Part shown: piece after piece, positions 14,397 through 24,744 of the stretch
Layout: every line of letters starts with the position of its first letter
How positions within the stretch are numbered: the stretch's first letter is position 1
Source of the DNA: Reyranella aquatilis
GTDB taxonomy: Bacteria; Pseudomonadota; Alphaproteobacteria; Reyranellales; Reyranellaceae
Direction: 5' to 3'
Length of the DNA stretch: 64,000 nucleotides
Assembly: GCF_020880995.1 (NCBI RefSeq)
Contig: NZ_JAJISD010000013.1
Coordinates: 1-64,000, forward strand
Position numbers and translations under genes: made by a program
Notes under the pieces: model-generated
What the model saw: the letters and a program-made list of their open reading frames with translations, nothing else
Database searches by the model: none
Told to the model about the DNA's origin: nothing

Positions 14397-15065
14397 TCAC
14401 GCCCAGCTGTCGTCATCTCCAGTACCACTGCCATCATCCAGCGATGCGGTATCGTAATCGTCCTGCGCTGAAGCGCCGTCCGCATAGGCCTGCTGCTGCG
14501 AAGGCAGCGATTCGGGCGGCAGCAGTTCGGGCGGCGTCGATCCGGTCGCTCCGCCCATGGCGGCTTGCTGGCCGAATGGCCCCGGGTTGCTGCCCATCAG
14601 GTTTCGAATGCCCTCGAACAGCAGTGCCCCACCGGCGACACCCGCGGCGGTCATCATGGCCGTCCGCAGGAAGCCGCCGCCGGCCGCCGCCGGCTGCTGC
14701 GGCTGCGCCGGCGGCGAGACCGCGGCCTGCAGCGACGAACGCGTCGAAGGGGCCGTCGTGGGCACGGAGGTGCGCGGTGCAGCGGCAGCGCCCCACGGGC
14801 CGAGCCGGGGTGCGCTGCCAAGGAAACTCGGCGCGGCCGGCGGCTCGGCAGCCGTCTTCGCCTCGAGTTCGGCAATGCGCTCCTGCGCGGCCTTCAACGC
14901 CTGCTCCTGGACGAGCACGGTCTGGACGAGCAGATAGGCCGAAGCGGGCTGCTGCGCCGCCAGCCCGCGAATGAACTGATCGGCCTCTGCGTCGCGCGGC
15001 TGCGTCTCGAACGGCTTCAGCCGGTCGAACAATCCTGAAATCAGCTCGCGTTCCTGCTGTTGCAT
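14397..15065 (-). CDS. DUF2076 domain protein
   Basis: A 222-residue protein starting MQQQERELISGLFDRLKPFE. It continues with RDAEADQFIRGLAAQQPASA and a coiled LLVQTVLVQEQALKAAQERI, the standard N-terminus of DUF2076. The middle is Pro/Ala-rich. FLRTAMMTAAGVAGGALLFEG is a glycine-rich hydrophobic helix, and the tail is acidic (DDYDTASLDDGSGTGDDD). These proteins are associated with envelope stress or the periplasm, with no known activity. It is a single gene. Confidence 0.8.
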   Translation of the reverse strand: MQQQERELISGLFDRLKPFETQPRDAEADQFIRGLAAQQPASAYLLVQTVLVQEQALKAAQERIAELEAKTAAEPPAAPSFLGSAPRLGPWGAAAAPRTSVPTTAPSTRSSLQAAVSPPAQPQQPAAAGGGFLRTAMMTAAGVAGGALLFEGIRNLMGSNPGPFGQQAAMGGATGSTPPELLPPESLPSQQQAYADGASAQDDYDTASLDDGSGTGDDDSWA

Positions 15066-15144
15066 GACAAAAGCCTCCTGCCGCGACCGACTGTCGAGGC
15101 TCCGCCAACGTGGTTGCCCGTCGGCGGAGCGTCAAGGGTGACGG

Positions 15145-16434
15145 TCAGTTCACCATGGCCTGGTAGACGAGGTCGCGCATCAGGTAGCGATAGCGCAGTC
15201 GTGCCTGCGGCGACTGCATCATGAAAACGACATACAGGCGCTCGCGCGGATCGTGCCAGAAGTAAGTCCCGTAGGCGCCGCCCCAGTAGTAGTCGTTGGG
15301 GGAACCGGGCAGCGGGTTGACGCCCTGCACGTTGCGAACGGCGAAGCCCAGGCCGAAGCCCTGCCCCATCCTGGCGCTGGGCTCCAGCGCCTCGAAGCGG
15401 AACATGTCTGCGCCCATCTTGATGTCGGGCGGCAGCGCGTCGGCCGTCATGAGATCGATGGTCTTGCGCGACACGAGGCGCACGCCGTCGAGCTGGCCGC
15501 CGTTGGCGAACATCTGCAGGAAGCGCGCATAGTCGGCCGCGGTCGAGACCATGCCGCCGCCGCCGGAGCGCCAGGTGAACTTCTCGGTGATGTCGGGAAT
15601 CGCCGGCAGCTCGTTCTTCGGCCCCTCCTTCATGGGCTTGGCGCCGCGCGCCTTCTTGTCGGCGCTGGCCTCGAAGGCGGTGTCGCCCATCTTCAGCGGC
15701 TTGGTGATGCGTTCCTCGATGAACTTGTCGAGCGGCATGCCGGAGGCGACCTCTACGACGCGCCCCAGCACGTCGGTCGACATCGAGTACTCCCAGGTCG
15801 TGCCCGGCTGGTAGAGCAGCGCCAGCTTAGCCAGCTTGTCGGCCATCTCCGCATTGGTCTGGTTGCGGTCCGCGACCTTCATGTCGAGATAGGACTGCTT
15901 CACCGGATTGGCTCCGGCCGCGCCGTAGGTGAGGCCCGACGTGTGCCGCATCAGGTCGTGAACGGTCATCGGCCGGTACTGCGGCTCGAGCACCATCTCG
16001 ACCGTGCCGTCGTCCTTCTTCTTCGGCACCGCGACCTTGGTGTCCGCGAAGGCCGGAATGTAGGTCGATACCCGGTCGGCCAGGGTGAGCTTGCCCTCCT
16101 CCATGAGCATCATCGCCGCGAGCGTCACGATCGGCTTGGTCATCGAGGCGATACGGAAGATCGTATCGTTGGTCATCGCGACCTTGGCCTCCTTGTCGCG
16201 GAAGCCATAGGATTCGAACATCACGATCTTGCCGTTTCGGGCGATCAGCACGACCGCGCCCGGCAGTTCGTTGTTCTTGACGCCCTCGTTCAGCCGGTCG
16301 CTCAGCCGCTTGAGGCGGGTCGACAGAAAACCGACTTCCTCGGGGGATTGAACCTTCGGAATGCCCTGCGCCACAGCGGGCAAGGCCAGCGCGACCCCCA
16401 GCGCCGCCGCAGCGGCCAGACGAATGACGGACAT
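15145..16434 (-). CDS. Secreted serine hydrolase of the beta-lactamase/class C family
   Basis: A 429-residue protein. The signal peptide MSVIRLAAAAALGVALALPA ends in AQG. Catalytic S-x-x-K lies at SMTK (Ser97-Lys100), Y-x-x at EYSMS in the middle, and a glycine-rich third box WGGAYGTYFWHDP near the C-terminus. The family includes EstB-type esterases, D-aminopeptidases and class C beta-lactamases; the Y-S-M box and the WGG-HDP ending point to esterase-like members rather than an antibiotic-hydrolysing enzyme. It is exported to the periplasm and transcribed alone, divergent from the cobalamin riboswitch. Confidence 0.85.
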   Translation of the reverse strand: MSVIRLAAAAALGVALALPAVAQGIPKVQSPEEVGFLSTRLKRLSDRLNEGVKNNELPGAVVLIARNGKIVMFESYGFRDKEAKVAMTNDTIFRIASMTKPIVTLAAMMLMEEGKLTLADRVSTYIPAFADTKVAVPKKKDDGTVEMVLEPQYRPMTVHDLMRHTSGLTYGAAGANPVKQSYLDMKVADRNQTNAEMADKLAKLALLYQPGTTWEYSMSTDVLGRVVEVASGMPLDKFIEERITKPLKMGDTAFEASADKKARGAKPMKEGPKNELPAIPDITEKFTWRSGGGGMVSTAADYARFLQMFANGGQLDGVRLVSRKTIDLMTADALPPDIKMGADMFRFEALEPSARMGQGFGLGFAVRNVQGVNPLPGSPNDYYWGGAYGTYFWHDPRERLYVVFMMQSPQARLRYRYLMRDLVYQAMVN

Positions 16435-16511
16435 ACCTGCACTCTCCTCCCGGTCTTTGCGGCATCAAAGCAATTGACCGACGTCCTGCGCAAGCCTAAC
16501 GAGGGACTATC

Positions 16512-16695
16512 GACGGTCCTCCTTAACCGGAGGCGAACAGGGAATGCCGTGCCGCCCCTCAAAAGGCCAATCGGCAGCTGTACCCGCAGCTGTAAGCGGC
16601 GAGCGAGAGCCCATATGTCACTGGACGCAAGTCCGGGAAGACGGGCAGGAGCCGAGACCCGCGAGCCAGAAGACCTGCCGGCGATAGCGTCGCTC
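16512..16695 (+). promoter_or_regulatory. Cobalamin riboswitch
   Basis: The plus strand carries the ordered conserved parts of the AdoCbl/B12 aptamer: a GCAGCTGTACCCGCAGCTGT core (16574-16593), AAGCGGCGAGCG, CACTGG, CGGGAAGACGGGC, and finally the B12-box ACCCGCGAGCCAGAAGACC (near 16657-16675). No U-tract follows, so control is probably at translation. It lies upstream of the FAAL gene, the only plus-strand gene before an opposing gene at 18586. Ends are approximate. Confidence 0.9.
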
Positions 16696-16845
16696 TTCCG
16701 ATGGACGGGATGATCCAGCGGGACGGTCAACCGAGCGGTGACGCGCTTCGTGCGAACCGTTTGGGAGATCGTCTTGACGTCGATCCGTGGAATCCTGCCT
16801 GCGCTTGCTTCGGATGCCGTCCCGGCCGAAGGAGATGAAGTCCGC

Positions 16846-18564
16846 GTGCAACGTTATGCCTCGACCCTGCAGTCGAACCCCGACCGCTGGGTGGTAGCCC
16901 CCACACCGACCCAGAATGCCTCCCTGCCCTTCCGGCGCGGCGGTTTCGGCAGCCTGTGCGAGGCGCTGGACTACGCCGCCCGTGGCGAGACGGGGCTCAA
17001 TTTCTTCGATGCGCGCGGCCGCCTGCTCGCCCCCCTGTCCTACCGGCAGCTCCGCCAGGAAGCCCGGTCCTTCGCCCGCCGCCTGATCGGGGCCGGCTTC
17101 GCACCCAGTGAACGGCTGCTCATCGTGGCCGACACCTGGCCGGGCTTCTGCATTGCCTTCTTCGGCTGCCAGTATGCCGGCGTCGTGCCGGTCCCGGTCC
17201 CGGTGCCGGTCGGCTTCGGCGCCAAGGCCCAATACATCTCCCAGCTTCGCAAGCAGATCGAGGCGTCCCAGGCCGTGGGCATCCTTGCCCCCGACGAACT
17301 GGCCGAGTTCGCGAGGAGCGCCGCCGAAGGCACATCCGCGCGGGTTGCGGGGCCCATCTCGCTGTTCAACGCGCTCCCCGAACCCAGGGTCGAGCTACGG
17401 CCGCTCGGTGCCGGCATGGCTTGCTACATCCAGTTCTCTTCTGGCAGCACCCGCGTGCCGCTGGGCGTCGACATCCGTCAGGACCAGCTCATGGCGAACA
17501 TCGACGGATCGATCGCCGCGCAGGGATTGGACGACGCCGATTCGGGCGTTAGCTGGCTGCCGCTCTATCACGACATGGGCCTGATCGGCTTCGTCCTGGC
17601 GCCCATGTGCGCCCAGCGCACCGTCGACCTCCTGGCGCCGCGCGACTTCGCCCGGCGGCCGATGCAGTGGCTTTCTCTGATCTCGCGTCGCCGCGCGACC
17701 ATCACCTACAGCCCGAGCTTCGGCTACGACCTCCTGACGCGCCGGGCGCAGACCGCGCCCCTCGCCGAACTCGACCTGTCGAGCCTGCGGCTTGCGGGCA
17801 TCGGGGCCGACATGATCCAGCTTCCGGTCCTTCGCCGCTTCGCCGAATCCTTCAAGGCGGCGGGCTTCGACGAGCGCGCCTTCATGCCGAGCTACGGCAT
17901 GGCCGAGGTCTGCGTGGGACTGAGCTTCACACCACCGTTCACCGGCATGAAGGTCGACCGTTTCGTCGATCCGCAGTCGGGCCGGACGCGCGACTTCGTG
18001 GTCTGCGGCAAGGTCCTGCCCGGACATGCGGTGGAAATCCGCGACAAGGCGGGCGCGATCCTGGGCGAGCGCTGCATCGGCCGCCTGTTCGTGCGCGGCC
18101 CCAGCGTGATGCCGGGCTACTTCCAGAAACCCGACGAGAGCGCGCGCGTGCTGCGCGACGGCTGGCTCGATACCGGCGACCTGGGCTACTGGCACCAGGG
18201 CGAACTGGTGATCACCGGCCGTGCCAAGGACCTCATCATCGTCAACGGCCGCAATATCTGGCCACAGGACATCGAATGGGCGGTCGAATCGCTGCCCCAG
18301 ATCCGCCGCGGTGACGCCTGCGCCTTCTCGGTCGATGGCGCCGGTGCCGAGTCGGTCGTCGTCGTGGTCGAGGCCCATCCGACGGAACAGACCGAGCGGG
18401 AAGCGCTGCTCGGAGACATCAAGCAGGCCGTCAAGGATGCGGTCGGCGTCGACGGCCGGGTCGTGCTCATCAAGCGCCAGCCCGGCCTGCCGCGCACCTC
18501 GTCGGGCAAGCTCAGCCGCACGCACGCCAAGTCGAAGTTCGTCGCCGGCGACTACTCGACCTGA
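16846..18564 (+). CDS. Fatty acyl-AMP ligase (FAAL)
   Basis: A 572-residue ANL-superfamily enzyme. CYIQFSSGSTRVPLGVDI is the ATP-binding loop with the Lys of TGxPKG replaced, as in FAALs. YGMAEVCVGLSF is the A5 motif, and WLDTGDLGYWHQGELVITGR then KDLIIVNGRNIWPQDIEWAV is the FAAL-type hinge. The C-terminal PRTSSGKLSRTHAK holds the catalytic Lys. FAALs activate fatty acids as acyl-AMP for transfer to carrier proteins of PKS/NRPS lines, but no such partner lies nearby. The GTG at 16846 is preceded by AAGGAG at 16829-16834. An in-frame GTG at 16738 has no such signal. The gene follows a cobalamin riboswitch, an unusual regulator for this family. Confidence 0.87.
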   Translation: MQRYASTLQSNPDRWVVAPTPTQNASLPFRRGGFGSLCEALDYAARGETGLNFFDARGRLLAPLSYRQLRQEARSFARRLIGAGFAPSERLLIVADTWPGFCIAFFGCQYAGVVPVPVPVPVGFGAKAQYISQLRKQIEASQAVGILAPDELAEFARSAAEGTSARVAGPISLFNALPEPRVELRPLGAGMACYIQFSSGSTRVPLGVDIRQDQLMANIDGSIAAQGLDDADSGVSWLPLYHDMGLIGFVLAPMCAQRTVDLLAPRDFARRPMQWLSLISRRRATITYSPSFGYDLLTRRAQTAPLAELDLSSLRLAGIGADMIQLPVLRRFAESFKAAGFDERAFMPSYGMAEVCVGLSFTPPFTGMKVDRFVDPQSGRTRDFVVCGKVLPGHAVEIRDKAGAILGERCIGRLFVRGPSVMPGYFQKPDESARVLRDGWLDTGDLGYWHQGELVITGRAKDLIIVNGRNIWPQDIEWAVESLPQIRRGDACAFSVDGAGAESVVVVVEAHPTEQTEREALLGDIKQAVKDAVGVDGRVVLIKRQPGLPRTSSGKLSRTHAKSKFVAGDYST

Positions 18565-18585
18565 CGCACGCCCGGCGCCGGTCGG

Positions 18586-19668
18586 TCAGGTGACCGCGAT
18601 CGGCCCGCCGTTCGAGCCCGTCGCTCCCCGGATCGGCGCCGGCGAGAAGATGTAGGCAAACTGGTACTTGCGGTCGGCGATCAGCCCCGTGAAATCCAGG
18701 TTCTCGTGGTTGAAGATGCCGTTCTTGGTGATCAGCTCGGCATGGACCGGGAACGCCAAGTCCTTGTTGGGATTGGGCACGACCTCGGTTCCCCAGGTAT
18801 CGGCGCCGGTGAGCGCAATGCCCTTGTCGATGAACCACTTGGCCGCTTCCAGGCCGATTCCGGGCTCGCCGCCGTTGAACTTGTCGTTGTTCTTCATCCA
18901 GAGCTTGCCCCAGCCGGTGTTGAAGAACACTGCATCGCCCTCCTTGATGTCGGACTCCTGCATGTTCTGCTTCTGCAGAGCCGCCTTCAGGTCGGCGACG
19001 GTGATCTCCTGCCCGGCCTCCATCATCGCGCCCTTCAGGGCCTCGAGATCGAACAGGTGGCCGCGCGTGAAGAACGGCTTCACGTTCTCGATGCCGAGCT
19101 TCTTCATGCCGTAGGCGCTGTTCATTTCCTGATCGGTGACGCCGTTGTAGTAGCGCATCTCGCTCTTGTCGCCGTCCTTGCCCATCTGGATGCCGATATG
19201 GGCGAGCCCGTCGAACTGCGTTCCGGTCTGGCCGATCTCGGTGGACAGATACTCGTCGTTGTAGATCAGCTTGTTGACGCCGAACGGACCGCCGGTGGGA
19301 CTGCCCGGGATGCGCAGGGTGAAGGCGCGCTCGCCGAACTTTGGCATCGCCGATTCGTAGATGCGGCCAATGCGGTAGACTTTGCCGTCCTTGATCAGCT
19401 TCACCGTGTCGAGGACCTTTGCTGGCGTCATGTAGTTCGAGGCGCCGGCCTGGTCGTCCTTGCCCCACTTCGGATGCGGCCACCAGACTTTGTCCGACAG
19501 CGCGGGCGCCTGTGCGACCTGCTGCGCGTGCGCCATGCCGGCCGCCAGCGTGCCGGCAGCGACGGCGCCGCCGACCAGGCCCGCCGTCAGGAAGGAGCGA
19601 CGGTCTTCGTCGATCTCCCGGCGCGGTTGCTTGAGCTCTTCCTTGTCCTGAAGATATCTCGAGTCCAT
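18586..19668 (-). CDS. Tat-exported cyclase-family metal hydrolase
   Basis: A 360-residue protein. The N-terminus has a twin-arginine signal DEDRRSFLTAGLVGGAVAAG ending in AHAQ. The mature part is of the cyclase/kynurenine-formamidase-like fold (PF04199 type), with GQTGTQFDGLAHIGIQMG corresponding to the GTHxDxxxH metal box, although the first His of the usual motif is Gln here. FFTRGHLFDL and AVFFNTGWGKLW are further family blocks. The ATG at 19668 has a strong AGGAGG before it. It is probably periplasmic; the substrate is unknown. It converges with the FAAL gene. Confidence 0.8.
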   Translation of the reverse strand: MDSRYLQDKEELKQPRREIDEDRRSFLTAGLVGGAVAAGTLAAGMAHAQQVAQAPALSDKVWWPHPKWGKDDQAGASNYMTPAKVLDTVKLIKDGKVYRIGRIYESAMPKFGERAFTLRIPGSPTGGPFGVNKLIYNDEYLSTEIGQTGTQFDGLAHIGIQMGKDGDKSEMRYYNGVTDQEMNSAYGMKKLGIENVKPFFTRGHLFDLEALKGAMMEAGQEITVADLKAALQKQNMQESDIKEGDAVFFNTGWGKLWMKNNDKFNGGEPGIGLEAAKWFIDKGIALTGADTWGTEVVPNPNKDLAFPVHAELITKNGIFNHENLDFTGLIADRKYQFAYIFSPAPIRGATGSNGGPIAVT

Positions 19669-19782
19669 GAACGCCCCTCCTTTTCTTGTTGATGAGAGAA
19701 GCGTCATATCCTCAGCTTGTAGCGTCAAGCAGAAGCGACATTCGTTACTTTGTTACATATGCATTCCTGAAGGTTTCATGAG

Positions 19783-20831
<1,049 letters not shown>

Positions 20832-20835
<4 letters not shown>

Positions 20836-21458
20836 GCAGCGTCCTGCTTCGGCAGGACGTCCTCGTACTTCTTGAAGCCCGGCAGCTTCTCGATGCGGCC
20901 CATCCAGGCCTTCACGTTGGGATAGGGCGAGAGGTCGATCGCCGCTTCCTCGGCATAGGCCACGTCGCCATAGACGGCGACGTCGGCGATGGTCGCTTCG
21001 CTGCCGACCAGGAAGTCGGACTTGGCGAGCGCGCCGTCGAGCACCTTCAGCGCGTCCCCCGCCTGGTTGACGTACATCTGATGGACGTTGTCGTCGGCCT
21101 TCATGAAGCCGCGCTTGATGGCCCGCGGACGGTAGATGTTCGAGGCGAGGCGATCGAACTCCCAGAACAGCCATTCGCGCACGCGCGCCGTCTCCTCGGC
21201 GGTCTTGCCGCCCATCTTGCCGAACTTGTCGGCGAGGTAGAGCAGGATCGAGCCCGACTGGCAGAGCTTGAGCTCGCCATCGACCAGCGCCGGCACCTGG
21301 CCGAAGCGGTTGATCGCCAGATACTCCGGCTGCTTGTGGGCGCCGGCCCGCAGGTCGACATGCTTGTAGGCGAAAGGCTGGCCCATCAGGGACAGGGCAA
21401 GACCTGCCTTGTAGGTCGGACCGCTCAGCCAAATGCCGTACAGCGTCATCTTGGACAT
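20832..21458 (-). CDS. Glutathione S-transferase family protein
   Basis: A 208-residue protein. MTLYGIWLSGPTYKAGLALS is the start of the thioredoxin-like domain, with Ser or Tyr as the likely glutathione-activating residue. GQVPALVDGELKLCQSGSIL carries the cis-Pro and the QS glutathione contact. The C-terminal domain has the N-capping LVGSEATIADVAVYGDVAYA motif. It starts at 21458 after GGAGGAAACG. It is cytosolic, with probable conjugation or detoxification activity. It overlaps the end of the convergent CobW gene by 4 bases. Confidence 0.85.
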
Positions 21459-21531
21459 CGTTTCCTCCAGTGAAATGGGACCCCGCAGCATCGCACTTGA
21501 GCGAGGGGGGTGTAAGCCTATATGAGCGGGC

Positions 21532-22284
21532 ATGAAAATTTCAGCACGCGATATCGACCATCTCTCCCTCACGGCTTCGGACCCGGCGGAGATCGCAGCC
21601 CGCCTGAGCCGTCTGGGCTTCAACCTGACGCCCGACGATGTGGAGCCGCGCTGCATCTGCTTCCAGCCCGACCGCGACGACGTCCCGAACTATATCGAGC
21701 TGCTCCAGGGGCACCCGCCTGTCATCTCCCTGGCGCTCAACGTCCCGGAACTGGACGGCGAGGAGCGCACTCACTCCTGGGAGACCGAGGACGGCTTCGA
21801 GGTCGATGCCGGCGTCGTCGTCGGCGAGAGTGGCGGCCCCCTGCCCTGGTTCCCGGTGAAGCATGAGACTCCCGACGCGTTCATGGAACCGGAATGGATC
21901 GTCCATCCGAACGGTGCGCTGGGCATGATGGCGATCCACGCGATCGCCGAGACGCCGAAGGACACGGCCAAAGCCCTGAAGACCGCATGGGGCGCCAGCG
22001 TCGAGGAGATCTTCGACGGTTGCACCATGGTGAAAGCCGGCTCGGTCGAGTTGCTGATCTGGTCGCCGCTGGCCTTTCAGCTCGAATACAAGGCACTCGA
22101 AATGATGATGCCGACCGAACTGCCGGCGGTCGTCGGTGCGGCCGTCGCCATCGAGCGGGCCCGCCCGCTGCAGGGGCTGCTCAGCGCCAACAATGTGCCC
22201 TTCGCGCTGGCCGAAGGCGATCGTGTCCTGGTCGCGCCGGAGCAGACCGGCGGCCTCATGATCGAGTTCATCCCGCAGAACTGA
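21532..22284 (+). CDS. VOC/glyoxalase-like domain protein
   Basis: A 250-residue protein. It begins MKISARDIDHLSLTASDPAE, the typical first strand of a glyoxalase/VOC fold with a metal-ligand His (IDHLSL). A second pseudo-repeat follows (IVHPNGALGMMAIHAIAETP) and an E near the end (LMIEFIPQN), which is the usual last ligand. It could be a metal-dependent lyase or dioxygenase, or a resistance-type binding protein. No neighbour shows the substrate. It starts at an ATG 73 bases from the divergent transferase gene. Confidence 0.65.
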   Translation: MKISARDIDHLSLTASDPAEIAARLSRLGFNLTPDDVEPRCICFQPDRDDVPNYIELLQGHPPVISLALNVPELDGEERTHSWETEDGFEVDAGVVVGESGGPLPWFPVKHETPDAFMEPEWIVHPNGALGMMAIHAIAETPKDTAKALKTAWGASVEEIFDGCTMVKAGSVELLIWSPLAFQLEYKALEMMMPTELPAVVGAAVAIERARPLQGLLSANNVPFALAEGDRVLVAPEQTGGLMIEFIPQN

Positions 22285-22334
22285 GTCACGGGAGCGCGCC
22301 ACTCAATTGGCCCGCTCCACCGAAATCCTTCGTT

Positions 22335-23102
22335 TCAGAAGGCCGGCACCGGGGCCTGCGGCACATCCTTCCAGAAGTCGGGATCGTGGCCGAAGAACAA
22401 CCGGGCGCCGCCCTTCTCCAGGGCTTCCAGCCGGTCGAGCGATGCCAGCATCTGCTCGCGGTCGTAGACGAAGCGCGGCAGGCGGCGCTCGCGCAGCGTC
22501 CGGCAGAAGTAGCAGGCGTCGCCGGTGATCACGATCTCGCCCGCCTCGGTCCGCACCTTCAGCGACTGGTGGCCGGGCGTATGGCCGTAGGTCGGGATGC
22601 AGACCACCGAGCCGTCGCCGAACAGGTCGTGCTCGCCGTCGACCTGCTTCACCGGGTGGCCATGATCGAAGTCGGCGCGGAAGAAGCCGATCTTGGCGGC
22701 CAGCTCCGGATCCTGCGCGGCTTCCCATTCGCGCCTTTGCACGACCATGGTGGCATTGGGCACGAGCTCGTTGCCGCCGGCATGGTCGAAATGCAGGTGG
22801 CTGTTCACGATGAAGTCGACCTTGCCGGGATCCCGATCGATCGATTCCAGGCGGGACTGCACGTCGTCGTCGGCCCCGAAATGCTCGAAGCCGAAGATAC
22901 GTGCCGCACGCTCTCCGATGCGGCCGGCCGCGTCGGTGCGGCATTGCGGGTGCATGCCGGTGTCGAACACCGCCCGGCCCTTCGGGTGCTCGATCAGGTA
23001 GGAGGGAATGGGCAGCGCGACCTGACCGTCCTCGCCCTCGATCATGTCCTTGAGGCGGCCGACCAGTCGGCCGCAGGTCATGGCGTAGAGCCTGACGGTC
23101 AT
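22335..23102 (-). CDS. Metallo-beta-lactamase-fold lactonase-like hydrolase
   Basis: A 255-residue protein. SHLHFDHAGGNE is the HxHxDH di-zinc motif, YGHTPGHQSL the second His site, ITGDACYF the bridging Asp and FFGHDPDF the last His. The start MTVRLYAMTCGRLVG and the Tyr near the last His resemble N-acyl homoserine lactonases of the AttM/AiiA group. Quorum-signal degradation is possible, but many relatives act on other lactones. The stop is separated by only 2 bases from the gatB end, and the two run in the same direction. Confidence 0.82.
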   Translation of the reverse strand: MTVRLYAMTCGRLVGRLKDMIEGEDGQVALPIPSYLIEHPKGRAVFDTGMHPQCRTDAAGRIGERAARIFGFEHFGADDDVQSRLESIDRDPGKVDFIVNSHLHFDHAGGNELVPNATMVVQRREWEAAQDPELAAKIGFFRADFDHGHPVKQVDGEHDLFGDGSVVCIPTYGHTPGHQSLKVRTEAGEIVITGDACYFCRTLRERRLPRFVYDREQMLASLDRLEALEKGGARLFFGHDPDFWKDVPQAPVPAF

Positions 23103-23104
23103 GG

Positions 23105-24553
23105 TCAGGCGTCCAGCACTTTTTTCAGCAGCTCGTTGACGACCTTCGGGTTGGCCTTGCCGCCGGTCGACTTCATGACCTGGCCGACGAACCAGCCGAA
23201 CATGGTGGGCTTCGCCTTGTAGGCCGCCACCTGCCCCGGGTTGGCGTCGATCACGGCCTTGATGGCCGCCTCGATCGCGCCGGTGTCGGTCACCTGCTTC
23301 AGCCCGCGCTCCTCGACCAGGACAGCCGGATCCTTGCCCGTCTCTTCCATGGCGACGAACAGGTCCTTGGCGATGCGGCCCGAGATCGTGCCGTCGGCTT
23401 GAAGGTCGAGCAACTTGCCCAGGTTGGCGGCGCTGATCGGCGAGGTCTCGACGGTCGCGCTCCGCCGTTTCAGCATGGCAAAGAAATCGCCCGTCACGAG
23501 ATTCGCCGCCTGCTTGGCGTCGCGACCCTTGGCGACGGCTTCGAAGAACTCGGCCGTTTCCTTCTCCGCCGTCAGAACGCCCGCGTCGTAGGGCGAGAGG
23601 CCGTAATCCTTGATGTAGCGGTTCTTCCGCGCGTCGGGCAGTTCCGGCAGGGTGGCGCGGATCTGGTCGACATACTCCTGCGTGAAGATCAGCGGCAGCA
23701 GGTCGGGATCGGGGAAGTAGCGATAATCCTGCGCATCTTCCTTCGAACGCGATGAGCGCGTCTCGCCGCGTCCCGAATCGAAGTTCCGAGTCTCCTGTTT
23801 GATCGTGCCACCACTTTCGATCACCTCGATCTGGCGACGCGCCTCGTACTCGATCGCCTGCTTCACGAAGCGGATCGAGTTTACGTTCTTGATTTCGCAG
23901 CGCGTGCCCAGTTCGCCGCCCGGCCTACGCACCGATACGTTGACGTCACAGCGCATGGAGCCCTCATCCATGTTCCCGTCGCAGGTGCCGAGATAGCGTA
24001 CGATCGAGCGCAGCTTGGCGAGATACGCCGCGGCCTCATCCGCCGAGCGCATGTCCGGCTTGCTGACGATCTCCATCAGCGCCACGCCCGACCGGTTCAG
24101 GTCGACATAGGTCTGGCTAGGATGCTGGTCGTGCAGGCTCTTGCCGGCGTCCTGCTCGAGGTGCAGCCGTTCGATGCCGATGGTGCGGGTCTTGCCGTCC
24201 GGCAGGTCGATCTCGACCGCGCCCTCGCCCACGATCGGATCCTTGTACTGCGAGATCTGATAGCCCTGCGGCAGGTCCTGGTAGAAATAGTTCTTCCGGT
24301 CGAAGATCGAGCGCAGGTTGATCTTGGCATTGAGGCCGAGCCCGGTCCGGATCGCCTGCTCCACGCAGCGCTCGTTGATCACGGGCAGCATGCCGGGCAT
24401 GGCGGCGTCGACCAGCGACACCTGCGTGTTGGGATCGGCCCCGAACGTGGTCGGGGCGCCGGAAAAGAGTTTAGCGTCGGAAATCACCTGGGCATGGACT
24501 TCCAGCCCTAGCACGATCTCCCACTCGCCGGTTTCACCTTTGATCAGCGACAT
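23105..24553 (-). CDS. gatB: Asp-tRNA(Asn)/Glu-tRNA(Gln) amidotransferase subunit B
   Basis: A 482-residue protein with WEIVLGLEVHAQVISDAKLF, FDRKNYFYQDLPQGYQISQY, LMEIVSKPDMRSADEAAAYL and RCDVNVSVRRPGGELGTRCE, all diagnostic of the GatB cradle domain. The C-terminal YqeY-like tail binds tRNA. GatB phosphorylates mischarged Glu-tRNA(Gln)/Asp-tRNA(Asn) within the GatCAB complex. I use the ATG at 24553 in place of 24649, which adds 32 unsupported residues. The gatA and gatC genes are in the same window but about 9 kb away, so the three are not one operon. Confidence 0.95.
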   Translation of the reverse strand: MSLIKGETGEWEIVLGLEVHAQVISDAKLFSGAPTTFGADPNTQVSLVDAAMPGMLPVINERCVEQAIRTGLGLNAKINLRSIFDRKNYFYQDLPQGYQISQYKDPIVGEGAVEIDLPDGKTRTIGIERLHLEQDAGKSLHDQHPSQTYVDLNRSGVALMEIVSKPDMRSADEAAAYLAKLRSIVRYLGTCDGNMDEGSMRCDVNVSVRRPGGELGTRCEIKNVNSIRFVKQAIEYEARRQIEVIESGGTIKQETRNFDSGRGETRSSRSKEDAQDYRYFPDPDLLPLIFTQEYVDQIRATLPELPDARKNRYIKDYGLSPYDAGVLTAEKETAEFFEAVAKGRDAKQAANLVTGDFFAMLKRRSATVETSPISAANLGKLLDLQADGTISGRIAKDLFVAMEETGKDPAVLVEERGLKQVTDTGAIEAAIKAVIDANPGQVAAYKAKPTMFGWFVGQVMKSTGGKANPKVVNELLKKVLDA

Positions 24554-24744
24554 GGCCGGTAGATAGCCAATGACGACCCGCTTGGCAAAAGGATCGAGCC
24601 TCCGCCGACGCTCCCATCGATCCGTCACGCCACAATTTCGGCACAACATCGCGCTTCCCGACGTCGAAGATGCTGAAGTAAAAGCATGCCTCAGGAGCGA
24701 GCCTGAAATCGCTCACAACAAGACGTATCCGCAGGGAGGATTTC

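Noticed and set aside
16738..16845. Longer start of the FAAL gene at GTG 16738
   Set aside because: No Shine-Dalgarno and an N-terminus unlike the family; the GTG at 16846 has AAGGAG upstream. It cannot be excluded fully.
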